This document shows, piece by piece, positions 1-5,835 of a DNA stretch of 6,431 nucleotides (position 1 is its first letter; each line of letters starts with the position of its first letter). The notes beneath the pieces are model-generated. The model was not told the origin of the DNA, searched no databases, and saw only the letters and a program-made list of their open reading frames with translations. The translations under genes were made by a program, and so were the position numbers. Source of the stretch: Pseudomonadota bacterium (GTDB taxonomy: Bacteria > Bdellovibrionota_B > Oligoflexia > Oligoflexales > Bin106). Where the stretch lies: positions 1 through 6,431 of the forward strand of contig JAPOQT010000070.1 in the NCBI GenBank assembly GCA_026710525.1. Reading direction: 5' to 3'.

Positions 1-1704
1 AAGCTTAAAGAAAACGTCCTGTAGACCCATCATCCCTAAGCCAACAGGACGCCATTTTTTATTGGATGCCTGAGAACTAGCAATCGGGTAGTAATTAATA
101 TCCACAACACGATCTAAATACTTCAGGGCTATCCTCACATTACGAGCTAACTTATGAAAATCAAAGCTTTGTTTCGCTACATTCACATAGCGACTCAAAT
201 TGAGTGAACCGAGATTACAAACCGCGGTTTCTTCAGCACTGGTAACCTCAACAATTTCAGTACAAAGATTCGACAAATGAATCACATTGTTCGATGTGCC
301 TGTTTGGTTGCTTTTGAGATTAGAAGCATCCTTAAACGTCATCCAACCATTACCCGTTTCAGCCAAAGTTCTCATCATCTTAACGTAGATATCACGAGCA
401 GGAACTTGTTTTTTGGCCAGACCTTGTTTTTCATATTGAGTGTAGGCCTTATTAAAATCAGGACCATAAAGATCTGTGAGATCAGGAACTTCTTTCGGAT
501 CAAAAAATGACCATATCTCATCCTGTTCAACGCGGGACATAAATAAATCAGGAATCCAGTTAGCAAAATTAAGATTGTGGGCTCTCATTCCTTCATCACC
601 GGTGTTATTACGGATTTCAAGAAAATCGATGAGATCAGCATGCGAAGATTCAAGATACACACAGGCAGCACCTTTGCGTTTACCGCCCTGATTCACTGCT
701 GCTACAGAAGAATCAAGGGTTTTTATAAAAGGAATAATACCGTGACTTTTACCATTGGTGCTTTGGATCAAACTATGACGAGAACGCACTCTTGAAAAAG
801 ATATACCAATACCACCAGCAAATTTAGACAGAAGAGCGATATCACGATAACGACCATAAATACTCTCTAAGGTATCTTGTGGTGAATCAAGGAGATAACA
901 GGATGACATTTGGGGATGTTTCGTACCTGAATTAAACAGTGTGGGTGTTGATGGCATATACTCGAAGGAAGAAATCAAACCATAAAGCTCACAAGCTTCC
1001 TCAACACTCTCTGCTAAACCACAAGCAACCCTCATGAAAAAAAATTGGGATGACTCAATGGCTAAACGAGTTTTAGGATGACGTATCAAGTAGCGGTCAT
1101 AAACAGTTTTCAAACCAAAATAATCAAAATTATCACAGCGATTCTCCAGAATAGCCTCGTTTAACTGTGTCGCATGTTTCATGACAAATTGATACGTTTC
1201 TTCGCCAACAACTTTAACCTGAAACCCTAAGTCAATGGAATCAGCAAAGCTTTTTATGCCATGCTGAATAATCTCATCATCAATAAAATCAATGAGCAAA
1301 CGTGCTGAGAGTTTTGAATACTCCGGCTCTTCGCCAATGAGAAGGGCGGCGGTTTGCATCAGCAATGTATCGAGTTCCGTTGTGGTCACACCGTCATAGA
1401 TACCACTAATCGCCTTACTAGCAATGAGGTAAGGATTAATATGTTCAAGACCAGCACCACAGCGAGCTACTTTTTTAGTAATTTGAATCACATCAACCGG
1501 TTCGTAAGATCCATCACGTTTGCGCACCCTCATCTGACCATCATCTAGATTACCCATCTGGTAGCTATCTTTACTCGCACCACTCCCTATGGGTTGGTCA
1601 CTAGCTAAAGGCTTATTAGCCATCAGTGGCGAGGAATCAGTAGTCACCACAGGAACATCTGTGACCGACGAAACTTCTTGTTGAATTGAGCTTTTAAGCT
1701 GCAT
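1..1704 (-). CDS. nrdA: Ribonucleoside-diphosphate reductase, large (alpha) subunit, class I; C-terminus outside the window
   Basis: This is the catalytic subunit that reduces ribonucleotides to deoxyribonucleotides in the cytoplasm, working with a radical-generating beta subunit. From ATG at 1704 the frame stays open for 568 codons to the window edge. E. coli NrdA has about 760 residues, so roughly 200 are missing, including the C-terminal tyrosines and the redox cysteine pair. Residues 58-150 form an ATP-cone (VRKRDGSYEPV), the usual allosteric activity domain. The active site is visible: C269 in MSSCYLLDS (redox partner), N479/C481/E483 in SNLCTEI (thiyl cysteine and acid/base residues), and C496 in AVCNLGSLNL. 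Residues 1-57 before the ATP-cone are a Ser/Thr/Asp-rich extension without visible fold. The start has AAGGA nine bases upstream; a later start at M29, M50 or M58 cannot be excluded. The beta-subunit gene is not in view. The expression leader is about 300 nt long. Confidence 0.96.
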   Translation of the reverse strand, partial: MQLKSSIQQEVSSVTDVPVVTTDSSPLMANKPLASDQPIGSGASKDSYQMGNLDDGQMRVRKRDGSYEPVDVIQITKKVARCGAGLEHINPYLIASKAISGIYDGVTTTELDTLLMQTAALLIGEEPEYSKLSARLLIDFIDDEIIQHGIKSFADSIDLGFQVKVVGEETYQFVMKHATQLNEAILENRCDNFDYFGLKTVYDRYLIRHPKTRLAIESSQFFFMRVACGLAESVEEACELYGLISSFEYMPSTPTLFNSGTKHPQMSSCYLLDSPQDTLESIYGRYRDIALLSKFAGGIGISFSRVRSRHSLIQSTNGKSHGIIPFIKTLDSSVAAVNQGGKRKGAACVYLESSHADLIDFLEIRNNTGDEGMRAHNLNFANWIPDLFMSRVEQDEIWSFFDPKEVPDLTDLYGPDFNKAYTQYEKQGLAKKQVPARDIYVKMMRTLAETGNGWMTFKDASNLKSNQTGTSNNVIHLSNLCTEIVEVTSAEETAVCNLGSLNLSRYVNVAKQSFDFHKLARNVRIALKYLDRVVDINYYPIASSQASNKKWRPVGLGMMGLQDVFFKL

Positions 1705-1730
1705 AGATGGGATTCCTTGAATCAAAAAGG

Positions 1731-1831
1731 TTGTTAAAACGTGACCAGTGAGTTGCCGCTCAGGCTCTCATCCGACTAAAAACTTGGGATACCCTATCCT
1801 CAATATCGTTCATGGTTACCTTTCACTTGTG
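1731..1831 (-). repeat. Leader element A, related to the element upstream of the PilZ-like gene
   Basis: Read on the plus strand, five blocks occur in the same order as at 3531-3656: TTGTTAAAACGT (1731-1742), TGACCAGT (1742-1749), GGATACCCTATC (1787-1798), TTCATGGTTACC (1809-1820) and CCTTTCACTTGTG (1819-1831). The third block is a small palindrome, GGATA-CCC-TATCC. The element ends 26 bases before the nrdA start, inside its leader. The sequence between the second and third blocks has diverged, but its length has not. Origin and function are unknown. Confidence 0.5.
1760..1813 (-). CDS. Candidate 17-residue leader peptide upstream of nrdA
   Basis: The ORF reads MNDIEDRVSQVFSRMRA and lies inside the predicted nrdA leader, ending 55 bases before the nrdA start. 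AAAGG sits five bases before its ATG, which is good ribosome-binding spacing. A related tiny ORF occurs upstream of the PilZ-like gene at 3541-3624; the two share M-N, then D-R-V-S, with a 6-base in-frame indel and synonymous differences in the Asn and Arg codons. No codon run suggests classical attenuation. The resemblance of the first residues to acyl carrier protein N-termini is too short to mean anything. It may only be part of a conserved DNA or RNA element. Confidence 0.22.
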   Translation of the reverse strand: MNDIEDRVSQVFSRMRA

Positions 1832-1853
1832 ATGACCGAAAAAAATGGTCATC
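1831..1853. other. Inverted repeat in the nrdA leader (GATGACC / GGTCATC)
   Basis: A perfect 7-bp inverted repeat flanks a 9-base A/T-rich loop, immediately upstream of leader element A as nrdA is transcribed. On the nrdA strand the T-run lies in the loop rather than after the stem, so this is not an ordinary terminator. It could be an operator or an RNA hairpin. Related GGTCA words also occur at 1743-1747 and 1879-1883. Confidence 0.4.
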
Positions 1854-2017
1854 TCACTCAACCTCTGCAAACAAGCATGGTCACAATGAGAACACAGGGC
1901 ATACGAGAGCACATGACATAAGAGAAAACAACAGTAAAAACAAAGAATTAGCAATATGTTACCAAAACAAAATCAGTGGGTGTGCCTTCAAACTACGTTT
2001 CCGACATGCGCCAAATG

Positions 2018-2046
2018 ATTGTAAAATACTCAGCTAAAATTGTAAA
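2018..2046 (-). promoter_or_regulatory. Probable sigma-70-type promoter of nrdA
   Basis: On the minus strand TTTACA (2041-2046) is followed by exactly 17 bases and then TACAAT (2018-2023). Each hexamer matches the consensus at five of six positions. Transcription would start near 2011, giving a leader of about 300 nt before nrdA. I looked for the paired 16-bp NrdR boxes that often overlap nrd promoters and saw none. Confidence 0.6.
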
Positions 2047-2065
2047 CATGAGTCACAGAAATTTT

Positions 2066-2101
2066 TTGAAACTCACTCAGATTGCTCTTATCTAGTAAGA
2101 G
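2066..2101 (+). promoter_or_regulatory. Possible promoter with overlapping inverted repeat for the hydrolase gene
   Basis: TTGAAA (2066-2071), 17 bases, then TATCTA (2089-2094) make a moderate sigma-70 candidate. The -10 lies inside a perfect 6-bp inverted repeat, CTCTTA-TCTAG-TAAGAG (2085-2101), which could be a repressor site or a hairpin at the 5' end of the transcript. The -10 match is weak, and the promoter lies back to back with that of nrdA. Confidence 0.33.
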
Positions 2102-2209
2102 GTTCATGACTATTCAGGAGCTCTCTAAGGAAAGTTGCCTAAGTTAAGCAAATACGTTATATCTGAACGGTCTCAAGTAGGAAAACCAATACTTAATAGA
2201 AAGTTTACT

Positions 2210-3010
2210 ATGCCTGCCACTCAGCTAAATTTATTTCACGACCCATGGGGCACACTGGCTTATGACTTGCTTACCTGCCAAAGCCAGTCAGCTCAAACCA
2301 TTACTCTGATTTGTGGCTACTCAAGGTCATGTCGTGATTTTAAATTATGGCAAAAGAAGTGGCATCGCCTTAACTACCATGTTTTGCTCTATGATAATCG
2401 TGGTTCTGGTGCCTCTCAGGCAAACCAGCCCTTTGATTTTCACCAGCATACGCGTGACCTAAAATATCTTTGGCAGCAACTTGGCATCAAAAAAAGTCAC
2501 GTTATTGCTTTTTCTATGGGTGGTGTGATAGCTAGCTTATTAGCCACAAAATCACCAGAGCTTTTTCACTCACTCACCTTGATTTCGACTGCCATAGACA
2601 CCCGGCATTTCATCAGCAATATACTCACAAGCAAAACACTTTGGCATCCGGTAGCTAGCTACGTATCTCAAGATTTCGCCAACAAGCAACCATCGTTTCT
2701 CACTGCCCTGCAAAAAAATATGGACCAGCTAACACAAAATCCAGAAATAAGACAGCAACTCTCCTGGCAACAAGCAGCTTTTCAAAGGGCGCCTTTTGCT
2801 GAGATTAACCTCAATCATTTGCGAGCGCCTGCCCTCGTTATGCACGGTCAAGATGACCAGATTATTAGTGTTGATTCAGCTCATCATCTGTGCCAAATCC
2901 TACCCCAGGCTACCATGATGACTTACCCATCATGCGGTCACCTTCTCCTCGCCGAGTGTGGTAGTCAGTTATTTGCTGATATTGCCTATTTTCTGGAGAG
3001 CATCAAATAA
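2210..3010 (+). CDS. Alpha/beta-fold hydrolase, substrate unknown
   Basis: A single-domain serine hydrolase of the alpha/beta family, 266 residues from this ATG, the usual size for the BioH/RutD/PcaD-like group. It is probably cytoplasmic, as no signal peptide is visible. Using this start, the nucleophile is S102 in AFSMGG (Ala replaces the usual first Gly of G-x-S-x-G), the acid is probably D216 in HGQDDQII, and the base is H244 in CGHLLLAE. YDNRGSGAS near residue 61 is the strand and turn typical of the family. Around residue 35 the usual HG oxyanion-hole motif is CGYS. A helical cap spans roughly 125-200. The frame extends upstream to a TTG at 2135 (291 residues) with AAGGA only three bases before it; I prefer the ATG because the conserved fold begins right after it, although it lacks a clear ribosome-binding site. 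The motifs do not reveal whether it acts as an esterase, lactonase or haloperoxidase-like enzyme. Confidence 0.88.
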   Translation: MPATQLNLFHDPWGTLAYDLLTCQSQSAQTITLICGYSRSCRDFKLWQKKWHRLNYHVLLYDNRGSGASQANQPFDFHQHTRDLKYLWQQLGIKKSHVIAFSMGGVIASLLATKSPELFHSLTLISTAIDTRHFISNILTSKTLWHPVASYVSQDFANKQPSFLTALQKNMDQLTQNPEIRQQLSWQQAAFQRAPFAEINLNHLRAPALVMHGQDDQIISVDSAHHLCQILPQATMMTYPSCGHLLLAECGSQLFADIAYFLESIK

Positions 3011-3028
3011 AGATGACACGGCAGCAAA

Positions 3029-3060
3029 CTATAAACCCCTAAAATCATAGGGGCTTATAG
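3029..3060. terminator. Bidirectional terminator hairpin between convergent genes
   Basis: CTATAAACCCCTA and TAGGGGCTTATAG form a 13-bp stem around a 6-base loop. The single non-Watson-Crick position is a G.U pair when transcribed on the minus strand and A.C on the plus strand, so it is slightly stronger for the PilZ-like gene. It lies 18 bases beyond each of the two converging stop codons. The T-run after the stem is short (TTT) on the minus strand and absent on the plus strand. Confidence 0.72.
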
Positions 3061-3077
3061 TAAAACACGGTTATTAA

Positions 3078-3512
3078 CTAAGCGCTTTCTTCCAGATAAC
3101 AACGCAGCACTTTTTCATCAGTATCATCCATTGATAATGTTTGCACAGCAATGGTGTTTTTAAACTTTTTCCGTGTCGCTTTGTATTTATTAATCACCCG
3201 AGCAATCACCGGAAAACTTTTCGGTGTATTCACCCTCGTGTAATTGATAAAATTACGCTTTTTCTGCCAGTAGTTGGGCAGAGCAACGTCGATTTTGAGC
3301 AACTCTCCTTCTGAATAGTCAGTAGCACTCTGAAAGGTCATCCCATAAGGACTAATGTAATTTGACTGGGTTTTCACCAAATTTGCTTGGGAATCACGAG
3401 CACAAATATTGTACTGCTTAATCTCAAGGACCACCTTTTTCTTTGACTTGGGAAATTCTTTGATCTTTTGATCTTCAAAAACCACAAAGTCATCCTTTGT
3501 TTGCTTTACCAT
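3078..3512 (-). CDS. PilZ-domain-like protein with a degenerate c-di-GMP-binding motif
   Basis: A 144-residue cytoplasmic protein whose pattern fits a PilZ beta-barrel: YISPYGMTF (52-60), GELLKIDVALP (69-79), FPVIARVINKY (100-110), FKNTIAVQTLSM (117-128), then a C-terminal helix ending RCYLEES. PilZ proteins normally bind cyclic di-GMP through RxxxR and [D/N]xSxxG and control motility, adhesion or secretion. Here the second motif is Y-I-S-P-Y-G, with Tyr for the Asp/Asn, and no clear RxxxR precedes it; the N-terminus is instead Lys-rich (KSKKK). It may bind the ligand weakly or not at all. GGGAGG five bases before ATG is a strong ribosome-binding site and fixes the start. It lies 146 bases downstream of fliA on the same strand, so co-transcription and a role in motility are likely. 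The family call is by pattern only. Confidence 0.66.
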   Translation of the reverse strand: MVKQTKDDFVVFEDQKIKEFPKSKKKVVLEIKQYNICARDSQANLVKTQSNYISPYGMTFQSATDYSEGELLKIDVALPNYWQKKRNFINYTRVNTPKSFPVIARVINKYKATRKKFKNTIAVQTLSMDDTDEKVLRCYLEESA

Positions 3513-3530
3513 AATGCCTCCCTAATTAAC

Positions 3531-3656
3531 TTGTAAAACGTCACGTCACTAAATCACTGACCAGTTTTTCAAATAAACTCCCTAAAACAATTCTGAAAAA
3601 TCTGGATACTCTATCATTATTCATGGTGAACCATCCATCGCCTCCCTTCGCCTGTG
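3531..3656 (-). repeat. Leader element B, related to the element upstream of nrdA
   Basis: Read on the plus strand: TTGTAAAACGT (3531-3541), TGACCAGT (3558-3565), GGATACTCTATC (3604-3615), TTCATGGTGAACC (3620-3632) and CCCTTCGCCTGTG (3644-3656). All five correspond in order to blocks at 1731-1831. The second and third blocks start 46 bases apart here and 45 there. Relative to element A it has 16 extra bases between the first two blocks and about 12 between the last two, and lacks 6 between the third and fourth. It fills nearly all of the gap from the fliA stop codon to the PilZ-gene ribosome-binding site. Confidence 0.5.
3541..3624 (-). CDS. Candidate 27-residue small ORF between fliA and the PilZ-like gene
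   Basis: It begins MNNDRVSRFFRIVLGSLFEK and ends seven residues later at a TGA. It shares M-N and D-R-V-S with the small ORF in the nrdA leader. Its ribosome-binding site is poor: GGGAGG lies 16 bases before the ATG, placed better for an overlapping five-codon ORF whose stop overlaps this ATG. The C-terminal part has a hydrophobic pattern (IVLGSLF, LVSDLV). It may be only a chance ORF within leader element B. Confidence 0.15.
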   Translation of the reverse strand: MNNDRVSRFFRIVLGSLFEKLVSDLVT

Positions 3657-3658
3657 TG

Positions 3659-4432
3659 TCAAACTTTTTGATTCACCATTTTTAAACGACATCGAATACG
3701 ATCAACTGCCTGGGTATGTAACTGAGATACTCTGGATTCAGTAACATTCAGAATGCGACCAATTTCTTTCAGGTTGAGCTCCTCGAAATAATACAGGGAT
3801 AAAACGATTTTTTGTTTATGAGGTAGGGCCTCAATTTGCTCTATTAGGACATTTTTCTCTGTCTTATCGTCGAGTTGGGCTTGAGGGTTTTTCGCAGGAT
3901 TCTCAAGCCTATCTAAAAGATTCATGCGCTTGGCGTCAGTTAAAAACGGAGACTTTGCTGATGATGGTTCATCAACATATAACAAGGACACACTCTTCAC
4001 CCGCGAAACGAGTTCATGGTAGTCAGAGATTTGCATACCTAAACTCTCACACACTTCCTTATGGGTCGCTGGTCGGGACAGCTTTTGTTCAAGCTCTGAG
4101 TGGGCTCTTTCAATAATCTTAGCCTTATTTCTCACACTTCTTGGAATCCAGTCCTGTGATCTTAGTTCGTCGAGAATAGCGCCACGAATACGAAATTCAG
4201 CATATGTTTTAAATTTATTAAACATATTAGGATCGTATTTCTCAATGGCATCCATCAACCCAATAACACCAGATGAAATAAGATCATCAATATCAATACT
4301 AGAGGGAAGACGAGCAGCAATTCTTTGAGCAACAAAACGAATCAAGGGACTGTAATCAAGAATCAAATGATGACGAAGTTTTTCGTCAATTTCCTGTTCT
4401 TCTTGCTTATATCTCCTAACGAGTCCCTTCAT
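3659..4432 (-). CDS. fliA: RNA polymerase sigma factor for flagellar operons (sigma-28, FliA/WhiG family)
   Basis: This cytoplasmic sigma factor directs RNA polymerase to late flagellar and chemotaxis promoters. The 257 residues match the family's usual 240-260. Region 2 spans about 23-95, with DDLISSGVIGLMDAIEKYDP (49-68), FKTYAEFRIRGAILDELRS (74-92) and DWIPRSVRNKAK after it. Region 3 follows to about 150. Region 4 (about 195-248) contains LSLYYFEELNLKEIG and the helix-turn-helix ending TESRVSQLHTQAVDRIR (231-247), which reads the -35 element. The linker at 155-190 looks variable and charged. The wording of region 2 resembles Bdellovibrio/Geobacter-type proteins more than enterobacterial FliA. 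AAGGAG eight bases before ATG supports the start. No flgM anti-sigma gene or flhF/flhG gene is visible nearby, so the usual flagellar cluster is not present here. The PilZ-like gene follows on the same strand. Confidence 0.95.
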   Translation of the reverse strand: MKGLVRRYKQEEQEIDEKLRHHLILDYSPLIRFVAQRIAARLPSSIDIDDLISSGVIGLMDAIEKYDPNMFNKFKTYAEFRIRGAILDELRSQDWIPRSVRNKAKIIERAHSELEQKLSRPATHKEVCESLGMQISDYHELVSRVKSVSLLYVDEPSSAKSPFLTDAKRMNLLDRLENPAKNPQAQLDDKTEKNVLIEQIEALPHKQKIVLSLYYFEELNLKEIGRILNVTESRVSQLHTQAVDRIRCRLKMVNQKV

Positions 4433-4514
4433 GATTTAATCTCCTTGTGTGATGGTTAATACATCAAGACAGTGTAAAAAATTAATATTTTATAAAAAAA
4501 ATACGATATACTAA

Positions 4515-4543
4515 ATAATAGCAATAATCTCTATGAATTTCAA
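4515..4543 (-). promoter_or_regulatory. Probable promoter of fliA (sigma-70 type, extended -10)
   Basis: On the minus strand TTGAAA (4538-4543) is followed by 17 bases and TATTAT (4515-4520), each five of six to consensus. The -10 is preceded by TGC, an extended -10. Transcription would start near 4508, with a 76-nt leader. No sigma-28 motif was seen, so fliA does not appear to be autoregulated from this site. Confidence 0.62.
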
Positions 4544-5083
4544 GATTCTAACTAATTTTTTTCCGGGTAAACACGGTTTTACTCACACAATACTGTTACT
4601 AGTTCATCTTGCTCTGTATAAAATTGTGCCACGAATTGAGGTAAAAGTGAGAGACCTCAGAATTACCTAGTCAGAACATATGGTCGTAAAAACAAGTCAT
4701 AGTGTTCATGTTTTCTCTCTCCAGCTATGGCATAAAGACGCTAAATTAATAAGGTTTTTATCTTTAATTTAGCTATTTTCTTGTTGTTCTTAGGACAAAC
4801 AGAGCACTATCAATAAGGGAAAAAATAGTCAACTGTGGTAACAGGGAAATATGATGACCAGCAAACACAACACACAATCTAATCACAGCCCATTACTCGG
4901 CTCACATCGAGAAATATTTAAGAATAAATATTTTACCTTGTATTTTCATATGGTTAGATCTAAGATGCTACCGACATGAACAAACGTGGTTTAACCCTTT
5001 TTGGCGACTAACTCTTTATGCTCGGATCCACCCTTAGTGATGGGCAAATATCATCGGTGATGGCTTACCAGTAGATGAGTTAC
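4544..5083. other. AT-rich intergenic stretch without a convincing gene
   Basis: The gap between the fliA promoter and the cytochrome promoter holds no ORF with both a plausible length and a good start. It contains inverted repeats: TGAGGT/ACCTCA (4637-4642 and 4654-4659), GCTAAATTAA/TTAATTTAGC (4740-4773), AAATATTT twice around a 6-base loop (4912-4933) and the palindrome TTAGATCTAA (4954-4963). A weak promoter-like pair, TTGTAT and TAAGAT 17 bases apart, begins near 4939. An unannotated small RNA is possible but not demonstrated. Confidence 0.5.
4740..4790 (+). terminator. Terminator-like hairpin with a T-rich tail inside the intergenic gap
   Basis: A perfect 10-bp stem, GCTAAATTAA (4740-4749) with TTAATTTAGC (4764-4773), encloses a 14-base loop and is followed by the T-rich run TATTTTCTTGTTGTTCTT. 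The stem is AT-rich and the loop large, so it is weak as an intrinsic terminator. No gene on the plus strand precedes it, which would fit only a small RNA or chance. Confidence 0.3.
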
Positions 5084-5091
5084 TTAAATGA

Positions 5092-5112
5092 ATAGCATAA
5101 TTGTGCTATGAT
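5092..5112 (+). promoter_or_regulatory. Possible extended -10 promoter with overlapping palindrome, upstream of the cytochrome gene
   Basis: TATGAT (5107-5112) is preceded by TGC, an extended -10 like that of fliA; the -35 region, TTAAAT at 5084-5089, is weak. A perfect inverted repeat, ATAGCA-N6-TGCTAT (5092-5109), overlaps the spacer and the -10, as expected for a repressor operator. Transcription would start near 5119, giving a leader of about 110 nt that opens with TCGAC-TG-GTCGA (5122-5133). No FNR-type site was seen. Confidence 0.42.
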
Positions 5113-5229
5113 GATTTTTGTTCGACTGGTCGAGCTAGGAGTAACAGCTAACACATCGACTGTTTCATCGCACGCTCATGCTTAAGTATTTAACCATTCA
5201 CTATTAAACAACGAAAGGTTGCTCTTTAG

Positions 5230-5715
5230 ATGTTGAGTCAAACACCCTTCGCCGGAGTTAAGACCATCGCCCTAGTCACGGGCGTTATACTACTCACTGG
5301 TTGCGAGCAATACGATCCCTCAAGCTACTGGCAAACATTTAAAACAGAGAGTGAAACAGCACGACAGAGCATCCCTACTCTCACTGATGATGGTGCTATT
5401 CCTGAAATGGTGGTAGCAGATGATGCCGCAACAACAGAAATAAGTGCCATCGATCAGAAATACCAAACATTTTGCGCCACATGTCATGGCGCTGACGGCA
5501 AAGCTAACTCTGCTGCCGCATTAGCCTTAAACCCAGTACCTCGAGATCTCACCGATTCCACCTGGCAAAACTCTGTGGACGACGCCCATATTACCAAAGT
5601 CATTAAACTTGGCGGCGTTGCTGTTGGCCTAAGTGCCACCATGGCACCTTGGGGAATGATCTTAAGTGATGAAGAAATTCAGAAATTAGTAGCAAAAATT
5701 AGGTCCTGGAAATAG
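5230..5715 (+). CDS. Lipid-anchored class I c-type cytochrome (single haem)
   Basis: A 161-residue electron carrier, exported and probably anchored to a membrane in the periplasm. Residues 1-24 are a lipoprotein signal peptide (VTGVILLTG) and C25 is the lipidated cysteine of the lipobox L-T-G-C. Residues 26-72 form an acidic linker. The haem domain (about 73-161) has the attachment motif C82-A-T-C85-H86, followed by GADGK as in the cytochrome cbb3/CccA-like group. M138 in TMAPWG is the likely second axial ligand. SDEEIQKLVAKIRSW is the typical C-terminal helix. AAAGG ten bases before ATG serves as the ribosome-binding site. The gene stands alone, with no oxidase, reductase or cytochrome-maturation genes in view, so its redox partner is unknown. 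It may donate electrons to a terminal oxidase or peroxidase. Confidence 0.9.
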   Translation: MLSQTPFAGVKTIALVTGVILLTGCEQYDPSSYWQTFKTESETARQSIPTLTDDGAIPEMVVADDAATTEISAIDQKYQTFCATCHGADGKANSAAALALNPVPRDLTDSTWQNSVDDAHITKVIKLGGVAVGLSATMAPWGMILSDEEIQKLVAKIRSWK

Positions 5716-5811
5716 TAGCCTAGCCTGTTACAAGGTAAGAGAAAGCTGTCAGAAAAAAGCGTAGCACACAGGCAACCCTTCTTAAATGACACACTCACTT
5801 ACCTCCCGTGG

Positions 5812-5835
5812 GGGATAGATAAATTCATAGATCCC
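5812..5835. other. Imperfect palindrome with opposed AG/AG steps
   Basis: GGGAT-AG-AT, a 6-base centre, then AT-AG-ATCCC. As RNA, the two AG steps face each other and could form tandem G.A pairs inside a 7-bp stem. GACTGA/TCAGTC (5851-5868) follows 15 bases later. It may be the 3' end of the cytochrome transcript or a structured RNA; there is no T-tract. Confidence 0.28.

Noticed and set aside
277..795. Plus-strand reading frames opposite the ribonucleotide reductase gene
   Set aside because: They lie antisense to an unbroken, motif-rich nrdA frame, have no recognisable protein pattern and lack good ribosome-binding sites.
1354..1548. 64-codon plus-strand reading frame opposite the nrdA ATP-cone
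   Set aside because: It is a shadow of the conserved coding frame on the other strand, with no motif of its own.
1831..1853. Hairpin with a T-run taken as a terminator or attenuator
   Set aside because: On the nrdA strand the T-run lies in the loop, not after the stem, so it does not have intrinsic terminator geometry.
1920..2010. Cobalamin riboswitch in the nrdA leader, prompted by CCCACTGA
   Set aside because: The B12 box and the other conserved core segments are absent.
4533..4670. 45-residue plus-strand ORF starting MNFKILTNFF, with a hydrophobic segment TILLLVHLAL
   Set aside because: There is no ribosome-binding site before the ATG, the start overlaps the fliA promoter, and no family is recognised.
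4851..4979. 42-residue plus-strand ORF starting MMTSKHNTQS with AGGGA upstream
   Set aside because: The ribosome-binding site is acceptable (six bases before the second ATG), but the composition looks like translated AT-rich spacer and nothing is recognisable. Conservation would be needed to call it.
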